The notes under the pieces: generated by a model
What the model was told of the DNA's origin: nothing
Databases searched by the model: none
Seen by the model: the letters and a program-made list of their open reading frames with translations, nothing else
Translations under genes and position numbers: made by a program
DNA from: Bryobacterales bacterium
Lineage (GTDB): Bacteria; Acidobacteriota; Terriglobia; Bryobacterales; Bryobacteraceae
Direction: 5' to 3'
DNA length: 7,778 nucleotides
Assembly: GCA_003139735.1 (NCBI GenBank)
Contig: PLGA01000207.1
Coordinates: forward strand, 556 to 8,333
Part shown: positions 6,775-7,778 of the stretch, piece after piece
Layout of the letters: each line of letters starts with the position of its first letter
Numbering within the stretch: position 1 is the first letter of the stretch

Positions 6775-7778
6775 ATTTCTTTTCGTTGAGCTTCATCTGC
6801 AGCTCCTGGTTGGCTTGTTCCTTCACAGTCAACTCCTGCTGCAACTGCTTGATTTCGGCATTGAGCTTCTGCGTCTCGGCCGGGGTGGCGGCCTTCGCCG
6901 CGACCGTGGCGGGCGCGGGGGCTGGAGCGGCGGTTCTCAACACCCGCGGCGGGGCCGAAACGGTCCCGACGGCGGCCATTGCGGGGGCCTTCGATTCGAA
7001 CGTGATCTCAGCCGGCGTAAAGCCCTTCGAGGTGGCCTTCACGTGGATTTCCCCAGGCGTGCCGCCGGCCCGAATCAAGGCGGTGGCGACCCCGAACTCG
7101 GCTTTCATGGGGTTGGCGTTGGTGGAGGCGTCGCCGATAATGGATGCCGGCCCGGTGACTTCGAAGGTGACGTAGCTGGTATCGAGCACCTTAGTCACTC
7201 CCTTCTTGTCGGTGATGTAGGCCCGCACGGGCACGAAGTCGGAGCCGTCGGCGGTCAAGCCGATGCCGGCGTCCGCCAGTTCCAGCCTGATGGCCGCCGC
7301 GCGCTGCGGGTACTTTCTGACTTCCCGAACCGCCACCTGGCCGCCGATCAGTCCTTCCGCGACCATCTCAATCTGGTCGGCGGGAATCCGCGAACCCATG
7401 CCCATCCCCTGGAAATTGAACACGTTCTTGAAAATCACCGGCGGATGCGGCACATTCGGGTAGGTTGCCGTCTCGGGCTTCTGCGTCCCGATCACCTTTC
7501 CCAGCCAGGTGAGCCGCACTTCCTCGCAATTGGTCAGCACAACCACGTCGGCGGCGGATATCTGGGTCAGCTCGTGCGCGATGTAGACCATAGGGCCGGT
7601 CGAGATGCCCGGCAGCTTGTAGGTGGGGTCGTACTGGCTCTTGAACAGATAGTAGGCGTAGCGCGGGATGCGATACAGGTCCAGCACGCCGCCGCTGAAC
7701 GGGTCGACGTGATAGCCGCGCTGGCAATCGATTCCAGCCCAGAGCGTCGATCCGAGCCGAACCGGGCCCCCGCCGTTT
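6773..7778 (-). CDS. Glycoside hydrolase family 2 enzyme, C-terminal part only, with Pro/Ala linker and coiled-coil tail (5' end beyond window)
   Basis: The frame is open from the right edge for 334 codons and ends in TAG. A GTG at 7687 is not a credible start, because GH2-like sequence continues upstream of it (TLWAGIDCQRGYHVDPFSGG). The first visible part is the end of a TIM barrel followed by GGVLDLYRIPRYAYYLFKSQ, typical of bacterial GH2 beta-galactosidase-like enzymes. Next come a C-terminal beta domain (TNCEEVRLTWLGKVIG) and an Ig-like domain (about 7270-6990; FVPVRAYITD, YVTFEVTGPASIIGD, GEIHVKATSKGF). The catalytic glutamates lie outside the window. After the last beta domain there is a Pro/Ala-rich linker (about 6988-6884) and a 30-odd residue helix with regular heptads, ending NEKK. 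The protein differs clearly from the neighbouring GH2 in its C-terminal domains, so the pair is not a recent tandem duplication. Substrate is unknown. Confidence 0.87.
   Translation of the reverse strand, partial: NGGGPVRLGSTLWAGIDCQRGYHVDPFSGGVLDLYRIPRYAYYLFKSQYDPTYKLPGISTGPMVYIAHELTQISAADVVVLTNCEEVRLTWLGKVIGTQKPETATYPNVPHPPVIFKNVFNFQGMGMGSRIPADQIEMVAEGLIGGQVAVREVRKYPQRAAAIRLELADAGIGLTADGSDFVPVRAYITDKKGVTKVLDTSYVTFEVTGPASIIGDASTNANPMKAEFGVATALIRAGGTPGEIHVKATSKGFTPAEITFESKAPAMAAVGTVSAPPRVLRTAAPAPAPATVAAKAATPAETQKLNAEIKQLQQELTVKEQANQELQMKLNEKK

Noticed and set aside
6773..7687. Treating GTG at 7687 as the real start of the right-hand GH2 gene
   Set aside because: The same frame continues to the window edge with clear GH2 sequence, and the protein from 7687 would lack the whole catalytic domain. 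The gene is cut by the window, not short.

Overview
The window looks like a fragment of an acidobacterial chromosome, most plausibly of the Solibacter/Bryobacter type. The evidence is GC-rich coding sequence, a very long TonB-dependent receptor of the Oar-like type (N-terminal carboxypeptidase-regulatory-like domain, then plug and barrel) and exported family 2 glycoside hydrolases with Gly/Ala/Pro-rich low-complexity stretches. The taxonomic call is an inference from protein style; there is no rRNA or marker gene here.

All genes are on the minus strand, so transcription runs right to left. At the right edge (7778 to 6773) is the C-terminal part of one GH2 enzyme, which continues beyond the window. 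Ten bases further on is a complete second GH2 enzyme with a Tat-like signal (6762 to 4093). The two form an evident operon: the stop codon of the first lies inside the Shine-Dalgarno region of the second. A 546-base non-coding interval follows (4092 to 3547). It contains a 26-bp perfect inverted repeat just past the GH2 stop, a stretch with no recognisable feature, a sigma70-like promoter, and a roughly 230-base leader able to form several hairpins. The leader runs into the TonB-dependent receptor gene (3546 to 1), whose C-terminal end lies beyond the left edge.

The layout suggests a carbohydrate-acquisition locus. The exported GH2 enzymes would trim beta-linked sugars from glycans, and the outer-membrane receptor would import a product or a related ligand. 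The receptor probably has its own promoter, so it need not be strictly co-transcribed with the hydrolases. The substrate cannot be determined from sequence alone.

I did not find a clearly novel system. The items most worth a second look are the GAP-rich insert beside the GH2 active site, the Pro/Ala linker plus coiled coil ending the other GH2, the long inverted repeat with a nested 12-base duplication, and the structured receptor leader.
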